Positions 1 through 38,479 of a stretch of DNA of 64,000 nucleotides are shown here, in pieces. The DNA is from Chinchilla lanigera (Eukaryota; Chordata; Mammalia; Rodentia; Chinchillidae): NCBI RefSeq assembly GCF_000276665.1, contig NW_004955475.1, positions 5,152,794 through 5,216,793 of the forward strand, in the 5' to 3' direction. The notes below the pieces were generated by a model. That model was not told where the DNA came from. It saw nothing but the letters and a program-made list of their open reading frames with translations, and made no database searches. Numbering within the stretch: position 1 is the stretch's first letter; each line of letters starts with the position of its first letter. The position numbers were made by a program, and so were the translations under genes.

Positions 1-43
<43 letters not shown>

Positions 44-58
44 AAGAAAGAGAAAGAG
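1..58. repeat. GA microsatellite
   Basis: (ga)n with aaag interruptions at the window edge. Confidence 0.95.
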
Positions 59-412
59 GCAGGCTCATCTGTTATGCTGAATTTTGCTAATAACCCTGCA
101 TCATGATGTGTTTTTAAGTAAGTCTGGCAAAACCAAGTCATCTCAAAAGCATTACTATATTTTATATATTTTAAATTTTTTAATTCCTTACTTATTGGTG
201 ACTAAAATTAACATACCTAGGCCCTTCTGTAGGCCTGCATTGCCACCTTGATAAATGTTAAAAGTGCCTTCTGATTCCCAGAAAGCATTTAATTCTCAGT
301 GAGCATGTACCTCATGGAATGCTTCAATAGCACAATTTTAATATATGCTTATTTAGATGCTATAGGTATGGTACATTTCAAAACATAATCCTCAGTATAT
401 TAAGAAATTAGG

Positions 413-502
413 GCTGGGGATATAGCTCAGTGGCATAAGCACCTGCCTGGCAAACGCCAGGTCGTGAGTTCGATCCCCGGTACTGCAAAAAAAAAAACTT
501 AA
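413..502 (+). repeat. ID SINE
   Basis: Starts gggctggggatatagctcag, has a B-box-like gttcgatccccgg and an A-rich tail; tRNA-derived rodent ID. Confidence 0.9.
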
Positions 503-672
503 GCCGGACGTGGTGGCGCACACCTGTAATCCCAGCACTCGGGAGGCTGAGGCAGGAGGATCGTTACCAGTTCGAGACCAGCCTGGGCTACAAAGTGAGC
601 TCAAGGCCAGCCTGAACTGCAGAGCAAGACCCTGTCTCAAAAAGACAAAAAAAAAAACAAAAAAAAAAAGAA
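503..672 (+). repeat. B1 SINE with A tail
   Basis: 7SL-derived: tggtggcgcacacctgtaat, gggaggctgaggcaggagg, ending gaccctgtctcaaaaag. Confidence 0.92.
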
Positions 673-1950
673 ATCAATACCAGAATAGAAATTAACAGTG
701 CCTCTAGGTAGTAGTAAAACATTTGAATTTTAGTTTTCTTTATATGTTCAGTATTTTTGACATGTTATACTATAAGCATATACAGTTGTAATTATGAAAC
801 TATTTTTAAACAAAGAATTTGGCAGTATATAATATAAAAGTGGAGTATGCAACAGAAACTATTATTCCTGTTTTTATTTTTGGATTTAGACTATGTTTAG
901 GACAAGACCACACTTCATAGCCATGCAAAGCCAAATGAAATGAAATTCCATCTTCTTCTTCCAAATTTCCCTTCTAAATGATAGTTCTGGTGATTTTTTG
1001 CAATTTCATTGCTCTTGCTCAGCTTCTTAAAAGCAATTACTGGTAGCTATTTCTAAGGCTACTTTGGAACATATTGGCTGTTGAATGTATTTTCTTTTTT
1101 TTTTCTGAAGTGGTTTCAATTTTGAGTAGAGTAATATAATTGCTTCATGGTACTCAATGGAGACTTTTAAAACATGATTAGCATATACTTGGAAATATTA
1201 ACAAAGTTATTTAATATATTTTTGCAGCATGCCTCAAGAATGATAGAACAATGGGAAATCTTGCAATGCAGGTATTGATGAGGCTCCCAAAATTATATAT
1301 GAACTCATCCAAAGGGAACAATATGTGTAATTGGAGTTAATTTCTGTGTTAGTTGAGTGAAAGTGCCAGTAAGAAATGTAAAGTGAAAAAAACCTATCAT
1401 ACTGTCTTTATTCATGTACTAAGGAAACAGTTCTTCTGATCAGTCTTCTTTGACAATCAGTATCTGCTTGACTTTAATTCAATTGGTACTTGCCATCCGA
1501 AGCGTTTAATTAACTTAAATTTAATGTGATTTATGTTTATGTCAGAGCATCAATTACCCTGTAAAAAACATTATTTTTCACAACTAACTAGGCACAAATC
1601 TGGCACATAATTTCTGAGTTTTGAAGATGATGCTACTAAATATTATATATCTTTTCTTAAATTATGCACTAATTTCTCCTCTTCCAATTTCCATTCAAAT
1701 GAATTTTGTCTGGTATTTTAAATTTGTACTGTATTTTTCATATACATACTTGTGATATAATTTCTTCTCTTATTACACGTTCTGAGCATAAAAGAAATAC
1801 TTCATCTTTTGTGGAAAATTTAAAATTAGAGGAAGAAAATCAGTCATATAACCCTTTCACATAGAATAATATTTTTATTAATATTCTGATATATCTATTT
1901 CTCACATTTTGTCTGTTTTTAAGTTTTTGTCCAGAAAATTAATATTACAA

Positions 1951-2075
1951 GATAGGCATAGTGGCAATTGTGTATAGTCCAAGATACTTGGGAGGCTGAG
2001 GCAGAAGAGTCTCTTGAGTTCAAAAGTTCAAGGCCACCCTAGACAACATAGCACAACCCAATCACAAAAAAGTTG
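1951..2075 (+). repeat. Degenerate B1/Alu-like SINE
   Basis: Retains cttgggaggctgaggcagaa and gttcaaggccaccctagac; strongly diverged. Confidence 0.65.
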
Positions 2076-2179
2076 AAATTACATAAACACATGCATACCT
2101 AAATTACCTACATAAAGACATACCTAAATCATTTGTCTTTTAAAATTACAAGCATATTCACATTTTAAAAATTCAAGAA

Positions 2180-2450
2180 TATCATTTTGTTGTTCTACTG
2201 TATTTAATTAAATGGATATATGTGATATTTTCCACCAGCATTTTTATTATTACATATTTACAGTATATAATGAGTACATTTTCATGGCGAGTTGGTACAT
2301 GTAAATAACACATTTTAATTTTTTTTACTTCTCCTTCCCCTCTCCCCCCCTCAAGATCTCTTGTTCTCCTTCCCATTTGCAAAAGATCTATATCCCTGTT
2401 TCCTATTATTGTGTCAGCATTTACTGGTATGTATGTCTTTTTTGCTGTCA
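2180..2450 (-). repeat. L1 3'-end-like fragment
   Basis: AT-rich with a pyrimidine-rich plus strand (G-rich purine tract on the minus strand), as in rodent L1 3' UTRs; similar in character to 59816-60180. Confidence 0.4.
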
Positions 2451-2881
2451 ATGTTATTTTTGAAGCTTAATGTGTGTGTTTAAGATTTATCTCTCCCTAA
2501 TCCTCCATATAAACTTTATCTAAACCTCTGGCAAAACCTCTTCTTTTTTCATCTGTTGTGAACATTTGAATCTTTGAAAATGTGGCAGAAGAAATAGAAG
2601 ATAATAGAGAAAATGAAACTAATAATAGAAAATAATTACCATTGCAGCTATAAGATGGGAGTTGTTATTAGTCACCTGTGACCTTCAATAAAGTTTACAA
2701 TGGCAATATTTGCAACAACTGAATAAAAGGAATTTTATTTGCTCTTTTAAAAATGCATTCTTTGGTATCATCAAGGAAGAGAATGTTGTTAATCCCTTGG
2801 TACTAAGAAAAGACCTGTTTGGGGGTATATTTTTTGCTATCTATTGTTAATCCTCTTGCCTCTTATTCTCTATTTTTCTAA

Positions 2882-8760
<5,879 letters not shown>

Positions 8761-8814
8761 CATGACATAGGACTTAGTCCTTTATGCACATATAAATATT
8801 AATACTAACAATAC

Positions 8815-9065
8815 ACTAATACTATGATTATAGTAACTAATGATTTACATTGCGCTTTAAAAGTTATTGAATGTTTACATCATTTAAGCTCACAACAACC
8901 CAGTGAAATAGGTCTTATTAACATCCTATTTCACAGAGAAGGAAGCCGAAGCTCAATGAGATGTAAGTGACTTGCCATGGTTATGCTGCTAGCAAATGAC
9001 CAAGTCAAGACGCATACCCAAATCCTCTGACTCCAAGTCTCTTGCCCTTTTGCACTGCACCACTG
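8815..9065 (+). repeat. MIR SINE just after the ZC3H12B stop
   Basis: Core features: gctcacaacaacccagtgaa, tatttcacagagaagga, gtaagtgacttgcc, cctctgactccaag. It lies in the 3' UTR, about 55 bases after the stop. Confidence 0.75.
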
Positions 9066-9274
9066 CAGGTAATGGAAGACAAAACCCAGGGAAAGGAGCC
9101 TAAGTGCAAGAAATCCCAAGGGATTCCATTACCAGCACTTTCTTAATCACATGTTCTGTGTTACAGAGTATGGATGATATAACCAATTTAGAGAGAAAAA
9201 GCATCAGGATCAGATCATGTGGTGAATTAACATTTTAGGGTTTTAATAAAAATATTTAAAACTATTTAAAAGTA

Positions 9275-9380
9275 AGGGTCGGGGATATAGCTCAGTGGCA
9301 CAGTGCCTGCCTAGCAAGCGCAAGGCCCTGAGTTCAATTACCGGTACTAAAAAAAAAAAAGAAAAAAGAAAAACAAACAA
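9275..9380 (+). repeat. ID SINE in the ZC3H12B 3' UTR
   Basis: ggggatatagctcagtggca, cctgcctagcaagcgcaagg, A-rich tail. Confidence 0.9.
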
Positions 9381-12300
9381 AAAAATTAAATACATACTGT
9401 ATTGCATGGGTATCTGATCATTCATTATCTTTATTAATCAAGCCATAGGGTAACATTGAAGCTTCTAGAACTGTATTTAAACCCTATCATTAGCAATTAT
9501 ATTGCATGTATGAGTGTACATATTTGGTTTGATACGTGTGTATATCTGATATAACTTTTATATAGTGATTTTGAGAAGGTCAGCTCTACACAGTCCTAGT
9601 CTACAGGTGTATAGATCATGAATCTTATTGATTTTTGTCATATTTCATACTTTCAACTCAATCTCAATGTGAATTTATGTGCTAATATTTGAACATTGCT
9701 TTCTTAGGCACCAGAGCAAACCAGCTTTATTTCCTTTTCTTCCTTTTTACTTGCCAGCATTTATTACCAGTTCTTAGCTTCTAAGTTTCTTCACCTCAGC
9801 AAATTAGGGGTCAGGTTGAAGCCTTCTGCAGAGGAGCTGCTGAGTAAGTTTAAAATCCACACATAGTATGCGCTACAAAAGTGCAGAAGAGTCTGACCAG
9901 AACCAAAGGACTACCAAGTCCACTCCCCTTATCCCAGGAAAGATGGCCAAACCTACATGAAAGTAAATGAAAACACAAAAGCTTCATGCAAGGAGGGACT
10001 AATGGATGCCTTTTGGACTTCTGACCTATGCAGTATTAAACATCACAGGATAAAATATAATGGAGGACAGTGTATAGCCATGTCATCTGCTTTCTCCTGC
10101 CGTCCACCCTTTGGGCAATAAGGTCAATCACTGCTGAAACAGAATTTCTTTAGGAAACAAAACCAGGGGATTTTTCAGGTAGAAGAAAGGTAGATTCCAA
10201 AAGGGAATGCTGCATCTTTGCTAACAGCTGGCTCAGTTATGCACTTCAAATCCATTCAAAGGAGAGTGCAGTTGCTGTTAGATAATTCTTAGATGCATTA
10301 CTCAAGAAGGCATGACTTCTGGGTTGAGTGGCACTATTTGCGCAATTTGTATCTTGCTCAGGGTGGGAACCTGTGTAGCTAAATGCCTCTAGAAGAGGTG
10401 TTTATTGATTTGTTACGCTGCACTGAACGCACCCCCTTTTTGAACCCATTGTATATTTCAACATTTTGAACCATGCCCAGCTCACTATTTCTTGAGCTGG
10501 CACTTGATAACTTCAATGGTCGTTTTTTTTTTCATGAAAGTTGAGAGGGCCTGGCCTGGCCTTTTGTTTCTTCATGAGAAGGTGTGACACTGCCTATAAA
10601 TGTTTCTTACTGTGAAACACTCTGAATGTGAGGCTGCAGTCAAGGTTATTTCTGGGGTTTGATAACGGCTTGCATGCTGCTTTCTGGCTTTCTCTCTGTC
10701 CAAGCTGATCAATACTGCATCTTAACTAGTGTTTCTCTTCACGTACCCACAGCTTCGCATTCATCTCCTAACCTCTAATCATCCCATTCCCCAGCATACT
10801 GAGAAAGTGTAAAAGTATTTTTTTAATCAGGTAGGTCCACAGAGAATGATATTTGCCACCGCAGTTCTTGCTATTTCACACAAACACTTCTTCATACCTT
10901 CAATGTCTTAAGAGCTTCCAAAATGTCTCACGTCTAGGCAATAGTTTTTGACAACCTACTCTTACTACCAAATTCATCAATGAGTGACACTGCAGTGTCC
11001 ACCCATTGCACAATTTACAGGAAAGCACAAGATTAATCTTGTCTGCAATTCATCTTGAATATAATCATATTTAGTGCTCAAAGTAAGTGCGAGCTCTTTC
11101 CGGTACAGGAAATACTCTTAGCGCACTGTATGTGTCTTTTATTTTCTAAAACAAATAATCATTCTTTTCTCATAAAATGTGTACAAACCAAAGTAGCTAG
11201 GAGCAATGCCTCGAATAACCAGAAATGACCTTTTGTTGATACAAATTGTATCTTTTTTTCCTGGTTGTATAGAAATAAATGTACAAAACTCACCTTAAAC
11301 TAGGTTTGGTACTGAATTTTCTCCATGATGTTTGTGGCACTGTGTGTCACAAGGTCACAGGGAAGTAAGTAGCCCGGGGATTATGAGGGAGCTTTTATTT
11401 CCAAAGGGTAGTGGTGGTTTATAAGCAAAGATAATTTTTCAAGGCCTCTTTACTATACAGGTATTGTGTGTACAATTTCAAGTATTGCGTATGTCCTTGC
11501 TAGCCTATCAGATTTAATATGTCCTTATAACAGAGGTTTTGTGCTTCAAAAACGTGAATGTTAACGAATCATCTGCAAGAATCTATAATGCAGCTATACA
11601 ACTATGAATGCCTAAATCCAGCTTGTTTCTTAGTTATTAGACAAACATATTCTTTATATTGAGGTCTGCATACTTCTTTTGCATTTTGCCTGTAATTATA
11701 AAATAGCAAATAACAAAGAGCACTGGGATTTCCCTGGCTCCCTTGATAATAAAATCAAGCTTCCTTCATGGAGCTTAGCATGTGTCCTTCAGGATATTTG
11801 CCTCTAAGCACTCAGCATAGTTACTGCAGTGTTTTGTGTGGTTTCAAGAAGCAGTACATTTTGTAAGAGGTGCTTTGTAATTTTAATTCTTCCACTGATT
11901 TTCTGACCTCATAGTAAGCCCTTGCCTATTAAGGTCTTAGATTTTACAGTTTTGTGATTTTGTGTGCGTGTGTGACTTTGCTGTTGTTTTCACTTTGACA
12001 TAAAGGAGAAATGGGGCCCTCGTATGGCACAGTCAATCCAGGGACCCCTTTCTATAAAACAGTTCACAGAACAGGAAAGGCTTTTCAAAGGTAACATCAA
12101 ACTACTGCACGCTTACAGTGCCAGGTATAGACCAGAGAATGGCAGGTATGACAGATGCCTTACAGAAATGGTCTATGAAACTTTTCCTCTTCTAAATAAG
12201 GAGACACCTAGCATGATTTTTTCCTCTCTGTTTCCCCCTTCTCCCCGTCCCCTGCCAGTTTCTAGAATACTTCTCTTAAATTCATTTTTCTATTTTGGAG

Positions 12301-14939
12301 TAAATTATCTTTATACAGTAATTTAATGTTGGAATCCATGAACCTTTCTCACTGAGTTTTCTTCTAACATGGAAGAGTTCATTTTGAGAGGCACTATTTA
12401 TGCTGTAAGGGACTTTGTACAAATGCCCTTTTTGAGGGCCTACAATTTCAATACATTTTGTTTTACTCTGTGAACCAGGTCTGGATTTGCACAGAAAAGT
12501 AATGCTGAACTGTCCAAAGAGCCCTGCTCAGGTCTCCTAACCTTCCTCTACCCTCCCCTAGTTTGTTTCTCCTCAGGTCTCATACTGGGGAGTACAGTCT
12601 TCAACTGAAATAGCACTACAGTTAGTTTTCATTGGAAACCAAACCAGTGTATTTCTGGTATCTGCTTGTCTAAAGTAGTCAATGCCTTTGCAAAGATTCA
12701 GCATATTCAATATCTACTGTATTATAGCTAGCTATATACATAGGCAGATTGACTATTTTTAGTCCTGGTTTGTGTATCATTGAGCTATAGTAGTTTGCTT
12801 ATCCATTTGTGGGATTAAACAATACTGTTTAATGGTTGTAAACTTTTACAAAACCTCTTTGGGTTTCTTGTTTGACCCAAACATAATGTAAGTCTCAATG
12901 ACAAAATACACAAAGCCAACCAGAGGTGAGTGAAAAATATATCTTTTCCCGAGCTTCACCTGCCCCCAAAATGCATGTGCAATGCTCTGTAATATGTTCT
13001 CACTAAAATGAATGTGCTATGATTATTTAATAAGGTTTTGTCTCACCTATAATCATAATGGAAAATGTTGTATCGTTGAAACAATGAATTGTAACCACAC
13101 TTATTGCATAAACTATTTGTTTACTAAGTACTGACGGCTCTTTCTTTAAGAATATTAACAACAATAACCATACCACACATAAACATATATATACTTTGCA
13201 CCTTGAGACAAGCTATAAAGGCAGCGATCCCCACCCCAAGTGAGTCCATCTGAATTTCACCACAGTAAGTCTACGTCCTCTAAGTTTTGAAGACTAAGAT
13301 AACTCCTAGACTAATAGTATACTAAGTGGATCCAACTAGTTTTTTCTACAAGGCAGGGCTGGCTTCCCTTGGTGGGTCAGAATGACGTGGCAGGGTCGGC
13401 CCAGACTTATCTGTGTACGCAGCCTGTAGTTTCTCCCCAGAGCCTCAAGGCCACAAAGACATCATCTGTGGAACCTGAGACAGAATATCAGAGCCAGAAG
13501 AAGCGTAACACCCTATGCTGCATACCCGCTTCTCCGGTTATTTTGCATGAAATGAGGCTCCGGTAGGAGTGCTGAAGGGGATGTGACCGAGGCCCAGTGA
13601 AATTAGCAGGAAAAGAAATACTGGAAGGCCAGGCCTTGCGACTCCCAGCCCAATACGCCCTTTACTTAGCATCATGTTGTCCACTCTTGTCTCAGCCCTC
13701 TCTGGAGCCTCCTACTCACTCCCCACCCCACTGCAGGCCAGTCTCACTCTAAAGACAGAGGTGGCCACAGTGGCTGCAGAGAAGCCCAGCCCTAAGAGCC
13801 TTTGGAAGAGGCCATTTGTGAACTTGAGGCTGTTTTTTAAAAGTCATCCTCCATAGGACTAACAGTGCTCATTTCTTCCCACCCTTTTCTTTTTCTGTCT
13901 TTCCTGTTGCTCCCTCGTCTCACATTCCTCAGGCATATCTGTACCAAGTTCTGAGTACCAAATCAGTGCCTGGTCCATACTGGGCTAAAACAGATCCTAT
14001 TTGGGGGAAATTGCCCTCTAGTGGTGGAATGAAGCACATAGAAAAAAAAACCCACAAAGACCATGGTAACATGGGCATAGGGATAATGGTAAGAACAATT
14101 AGAACTCTAAGAGGGAACAACTGAATGTTTAATGCTTCTTCCCTAATCACTGATGAAAATTCAGCTGGTCTGGCCATAGCACTCCTCCAGCTCACCCCTC
14201 TGACTTTATGATTTACCCAGCTGCATCACCATATTCCAATCATCCTGGAAATTGCTCTGGTGCCCCCAAGCATGTTCTTCAGACTTTGGCCTTCCTTTCA
14301 CTCTTTGCTCTGACTAGTAAAGTCTTGCTTTTCAAGACTCAGTCCTAATGTCACCTTCCCTAGGAAGCAGTACCAACTACTATTAGTCCAGACACTGTTA
14401 GTCTCTTCCCACAGTGGACCTTGCAGGATTCTTGAACAGTACCTTTCTTATTTAGCACTTAACCATTCTATTGTAATTTTTTGGGCAGTCTGTAGCACCA
14501 CAAGAGTTCATTTCCGATGAACTCTGTCCTGTCAGAGGGTCTCCATAACTTATGTTCCCTTCTGTCGACCCCTCCTCATTGCCTCCCACTTAACTGGATG
14601 CAGTTCAAATTCTTCTAATCAGTTCTTGACCTCTAAGAAGGAAAAGGTCCAAGAGCAGTAAAGTTACTTCCTGGTAATAGCATATCCACTTCTGCTCCTA
14701 CTATCTGAAACGCTTGGACCTGGCCTCACAGTTCTTACGTTTCAGGAATCCAGCCAGTAATGACCCTTGGCTTTTACTTTTCCAGTTCTGCGCTAGAAAT
14801 GGGCTCAAGCAGTATGCTTCTTCTTCGTAGGTAAGTCTTTGAGGCCCAGGAAAAAGCAACATCCTGGCTGATATAGGAACCTGAGTCTTGAGTTCAAAAC
14901 TCAACACTGGCAGGAATCCTCACCACACACAAATATAAA

Positions 14940-15125
14940 ATATGCCATGCTTTAGATAGCACTTTCAAATCTATTGTCTGTTTTGATCTTTGTAGCAAGT
15001 CTGTAAGACAAACATTATTCTTCTACAGATGAAAAAATATAGCATGATTTGCTCAAGCTTGTTCCTACTATGAGGTGGAGCTTGCTTGGAACCCAGGTCT
15101 TTGGGCAACTTCTACCACTGCATTG
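14940..15125 (+). repeat. MIR SINE
   Basis: acagatgaaaaaatatagca, atttgctcaagcttg and ggaacccaggtctttgg in MIR order. Confidence 0.6.
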
Positions 15126-15880
15126 TGAACTTTGGTGTGCATCAAAATCAACAAGGGTCTAATAAAGCAGATTGCCGTCCCTCTTCAACCTTTGATTCAG
15201 AAAGTCTGATGGGGTTCAAAAATTTACATTCCTAACAAGAACACAAATAATGCTGAAACTGCAAGAAAACAGACCTACAACAATCTAAGAATTGCTGTGG
15301 CTATTTGCAAATTCCTTCCCTTTTTGTCTGCTTCTTGGTCTTAATGCATTTTAAACAAGAGGGCAAGACAAAAACTTATTCTCCAAACCTTCTTTTACAG
15401 TAAACTCCATCTTTCCAAAGAAATCACAAGTGGGATCCGAACACATACACAATAGTCAGGGCTGCTCTGGTGAAGTGGTGGAGAGGAGCTGAGAACTTGT
15501 GGTACCCACCTCCCCAGGTGCTGGAATACCTAACCAAAGCACACATTTTCAAGTACCTTCAGTAGAGGGCCTACATCCTTTGAGGACTCTGCCAGCTGAT
15601 ACTCCAGTACCTGGGAAAATTTTAGTCTTTGACATTGTGAGGGGAGAGGGAAGAGTCAGAGAGACTTTGTGTTAACCAGTACACAAAACTGTTCTGACCG
15701 TGCCTAATGTTTGTGTCCATATGAGAAATCTTAACCTTTTTGAGCTGGTGAAATCATGGAACCCTTTGACAATAACAAAAGCTATGGACCAGCTCCCTAG
15801 AGAAATGATAATATACACATAACTGCCAAGGTATTTAGTATATCCCTAGGGTCCTAACTCAAGCTAACACGCTTGATTAG

Positions 15881-15962
15881 AGGGCCAGGGGAGGAGCTCA
15901 GTAATAGAGCACTTCCCTAGTACACACAAAGCCCTGTGTTCAATCCCCAGCACCCTAAAGCA
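15881..15962 (+). repeat. Old ID-like SINE
   Basis: ggaggagctcagtaatagag, acttccctag, gttcaatccccagcaccc. Confidence 0.7.
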
Positions 15963-16778
15963 AAAAACCCTTGATTGGGCTATGGCACAGCACTTCCACC
16001 AAATTCTCCCTTGGTGTCTTTTAACAAGTCTTATCCATGATTTCTTTGCACAACCACCTAGAAAAATTCTGTCAGGCACTTAGCAGAGGTAACAGGTTAT
16101 TACCCAGTAAACGTGTCCTTCCTCACCAGGCTGACAGCACTGAGGGTGAAAACATGGCTTATTTAGCCCCCATCTCTTGGTAGCTCAGGGATGCCATGGG
16201 GTAGGCACTAGGAGGTTCAGAGAGGGCCTGCAGGGACTAAGTGACAACAAACAAGTGGCTCTGTGTGAGCCCCTAGGACAGTTTTCTGGCTCTAATGTCT
16301 GCTGCAGGGAAAGTCTACTCTTCTTCTTCTAAGGCAAAAGAGAGGTGACAAAGAAAGGTATATCTCTGGCTTTCAACTACTGCTTGGTACCCACTGAGGG
16401 CAGGTGGGGACATAAACAGGAAGACTTGAGTTTTCTTCCCACTGTCAGGAAGGCTCTGAGCAGCTCACCCCCAATAAACACACTACAGTTCCGAGCTAGA
16501 GTATGACAAGCAATGCCTCTCCTCTGGGGCTTCATGCTTCCAAGTGAACTGGCTCCAAACTACAGGTGAGAGGCGTGGAAATGGTCTGAGGAGCCAGGTA
16601 ACGGGGACAGGTAGAATCTGGTTACGGGAGCAATCAGAGCCAGTGGGCCCAAGGGGCCTCGGTACTCAACTCCTGCTTGTTATCATTCAAACTTCTCTGG
16701 AGCCTCTGAAGGAAGAACTACACTAGTGTGCCCTGCCGTATATACCCTCATCTCACAAATCAAAACTACAGTTGCTTG

Positions 16779-16784
16779 TTTATT
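16779..16784 (-). terminator. LAS1L: LAS1L poly(A) signal AATAAA
   Basis: The minus-strand hexamer AATAAA lies about 170 nt after the stop codon, giving a short 3' UTR with cleavage near 16.76 kb. It is the first canonical signal downstream; use is inferred. Confidence 0.7.
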
Positions 16785-16952
16785 GTTTTTCAAAACAAAA
16801 GGAGAAGGTCATTCCACATTCTAGTGGTGGAAAGCTGAGTAGATGTGGCTGATCTGGGCTGTCTCCCAGACTGTATCATGGAAGATCAGGTGCACATTGG
16901 GCTAGGCTGTTGCTCTGGCAGGGCTGGATGAACACTTCCATTAAGGCAGGCA

Positions 16953-36141
<19,189 letters not shown>

Positions 36142-36440
36142 CCCTCAAGAACTCAGACCTAACCCAGCACAGGATTTCCACCAGAAATGGGATCCTTGCC
36201 AGGCTCTGGGCCAGGACCTTCCACACAGTCTTCCACTCAACGTGCCACCCTCACTCCAAACCGCCGCCGCGACAATAGCCAATGGAAGACAGTGACGCCG
36301 GCTCAAGCCCGCCTCCTAGCGCTAATGTAACCAATCGAAACGTGGGACTGTTCTTATCGTATGGTTACTACGTCCTCGCGGCCCGGAAGTGTTCTTTTCC
36401 CAAAGTAGCTCGACCAGCTGCAAGTGCGCAGCCCCTATGT
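36142..36440 (-). promoter_or_regulatory. LAS1L: LAS1L promoter / 5' UTR, GC-rich
   Basis: CpG-rich sequence directly upstream of the start codon. It holds CCAAT boxes on the plus strand at 36279-36283 and 36331-36335, an ETS-type CCGGAAGT at 36383-36390 and an NRF1-like TGCGCA at 36425-36430. There is no TATA box. This is a housekeeping-type promoter, as expected for a ribosome biogenesis gene. The transcription start was not determined. Confidence 0.7.
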
Positions 36441-36662
36441 TCCGCGAATTTCTAGGTTGCCGACCAACTTCTGTGCAGACCGGAAAGAGTGTGTTTGGAC
36501 TGCAAGAAAATATTTTGCGCCCCTTGGCGGGCGACTATGGAGTTGTGATCAGCCGGTGGACTTCCTGGAATTTCGCTTTTTGGTAGGATTTTATTTCCAG
36601 GAGTCAGAACATTTTAGATACTGAAGCAGGGCTAAATAGAAAATATGTAATACACAGTTAAG

Positions 36663-36767
36663 GGGCTGCGGATTTAGCTCAGCAGCACAGCGCCTGCCTG
36701 GCAAGCGCGAGGTCGTGGATTCGCTTCCTGGTACCGAAAAAAAAAAATCAAAAAAGAAAAAAAAAAA
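36663..36767 (+). repeat. ID SINE with 15-bp target duplication
   Basis: gggctgcggatttagctcag body and A-rich tail. taatacacagttaag flanks it at 36648-36662 and 36768-36782, so the insertion is young. Confidence 0.93.
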
Positions 36768-37301
36768 TAATACACAGTTAAGGTCGCCTTTTTGAAAAAT
36801 CTGGTTTCTTGTCAAGTCCTCAGGGGCCCTGTTTTCTAAATTAATACCATCTTGTTTCTGCAGTAATATGAAGCCTGAATGACTGGAATGACAATTGTTT
36901 TGAGATTATAAGGACCTAGAGTTTGGTTTGAGTGTGGCTACTGTGTGATCTTGCACAAGTCTCTGCCCCTCAAGTTATATTTTGTTTGTTTAACAGTTAA
37001 CAGTTTTTTTTTTTTAAATCTGTACCATGTGGGTTTTACAGTGGTCTCTAGTTTTATTCCATAGCTCAAAATTTTAGGATTTTACTATGCAAGCGTTCCA
37101 CTGATGTTGGTTTCAGAGGTATACCTTAACGGGTATAGGTCCCCTCACCCCCCGCGTAACTCCTTGGGATTTCAGAGTACTGGGTTGAAAACAGTAGTAT
37201 GAAGCTCTTCCAATTTTGCAGGTTGGCTAAAATGTTTTTAGGACCTTGCCCAAATCCTCACAGGAGTTATTTCCCGTTTAACCTTTGAGAAACAATGGTT
37301 A

Positions 37302-37395
37302 GGGGCTGGGGATTTAGCTCAGCGGCACAGCTCCTACCTGGTAAGCGCGAGGTTGTGAGTTCGATTCCTAGTTACCGGGGAAAAAAAAAAGAGAG
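37302..37395 (+). repeat. ID SINE
   Basis: ggggctggggatttagctca, taagcgcgaggttgtgag, A-rich tail. Confidence 0.9.
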
Positions 37396-37429
37396 AGAAA
37401 CTGGTTAGTAGCAGTCTTAGTATTGCTGA

Positions 37430-37530
37430 TAGTGGCCCAGCACTTGGGAAAATAAAGCAGGAGGATCGCTGAGAGTTCGAGGTCAGCCTAAACTACATAT
37501 CGAAACCATGTCTCAAACAAGCAAACAAAA
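37430..37530 (+). repeat. 5'-truncated B1-like SINE
   Basis: cccagcacttgggaaaataa, gcaggaggatcgctgaga, ccatgtctcaaacaagc. Confidence 0.65.
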
Positions 37531-37771
37531 AACCCCAAATCCAAACAACAACAAAATATTGTTGATAGTGTTTCATTTATACTTTGCAGCAGCAATAAAT
37601 CACAACTCATTTTCTGTATGTGCTTCTTCAGTCATTTTCTCCTAAAGGGTAATTTGCCTTTGGTTCCTTGAAGGTTCTGTGTCTTTGTCTTGGTATCCCT
37701 AGACAAAGACATAGAACACTCCTTCCTTTCCTCTTTCTGGCAAACCACTATTAATCTTTAAGAGTCAAGAT

Positions 37772-37960
37772 CCTGCTGGGCATGGTGGTGCATACCACCA
37801 GCTATTCAGGATGCTGTGACCAGAAGACCAAATTCAAGACCTGTGTGGTCGATTTAATGAGATCTTGTCTCAAAATAAAATTTTAAAAGGGACTGGGAAT
37901 GTAGTTCAATGGTAGGGTGCTTGCCTAGCATGCACAGAAGCCCTGGGTTCAAGCTCAAAA
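37772..37960 (+). repeat. B1-ID composite SINE
   Basis: A B1/Alu-like half (ctgggcatggtggtgcatac ... gatcttgtctcaaaat) is followed directly by an ID half (gactgggaatgtagttcaat ... ccctgggttcaagctc). Confidence 0.75.
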
Positions 37961-38479
37961 AAAATCTGAATCCTTTGTCAAATCCAATTTTCCCAAGGGA
38001 TTCATTCATGAATCTATAGGAGTCATGAGAAAGTATAAAGAATTTGCAATTAGCTGGTACATCTGTCAGACCCTTCTCCAAATCCTCACAACATTTTGTA
38101 CATCCTTCTGCTGGAGGAATAAAGAAAAACACTTGTTGATTGCCTACCTTGGACCAGTCCTATTCTAAGTGCTTGATGACAGTGAGCTTTATCTGAGTTC
38201 TCACCTTCAGGAATGCAGCCAGACTTGAGAAATCCTCCCAGCCTTTTGTGTTCCAAAACTAGCTCATTCCAAAAGACCACATTACCCTTTAATGTTCCTT
38301 GACATAAGACCCTCTCCATCTTTCTTCATGACTCACCGAAGACTTGTGGATGACTCCCTTGTTCACCTGTTTCTAATGAAACTTTTAAGTTTCCTTTCTT
38401 TGGGCATTCTCCCTATGGCAATAGTCTGACTAAAATCGTTTCCTTAATTACCTTCTATATTTTGCCTTTTCACTGAAGT

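Larger units (their letters stand above)
8761..13200 (+). other. ZC3H12B: Probable long 3' UTR of ZC3H12B (end not fixed)
   Basis: No ORF of note. A MIR and one ID SINE lie in the first 600 bases. From about 9.37 kb on, the sequence is AT-rich, unique and free of young SINEs, as expected for a long conserved UTR. Candidate poly(A) hexamers AATAAA occur at 9245-9250 and 11274-11279, and ATTAAA at 12814-12819. Which is used cannot be decided by eye, so the 3' limit given is a guess. Confidence 0.45.
13200..16758. other. Convergent intergenic segment between ZC3H12B and LAS1L
   Basis: Unique sequence with an old MIR (14940-15125) and one degenerate ID-like SINE (15881-15958). No supported gene. 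Short open frames on either strand lack splice or homology support. Confidence 0.6.

Noticed and set aside
413..487. tRNA-like sequences with A/B boxes
   Set aside because: These are ID SINEs (A-rich tails, many copies, target duplications), not functional tRNA genes.
36389..36586. Plus-strand coding gene divergent from LAS1L
   Set aside because: A short open frame at a CpG-rich promoter with no splice or homology support.
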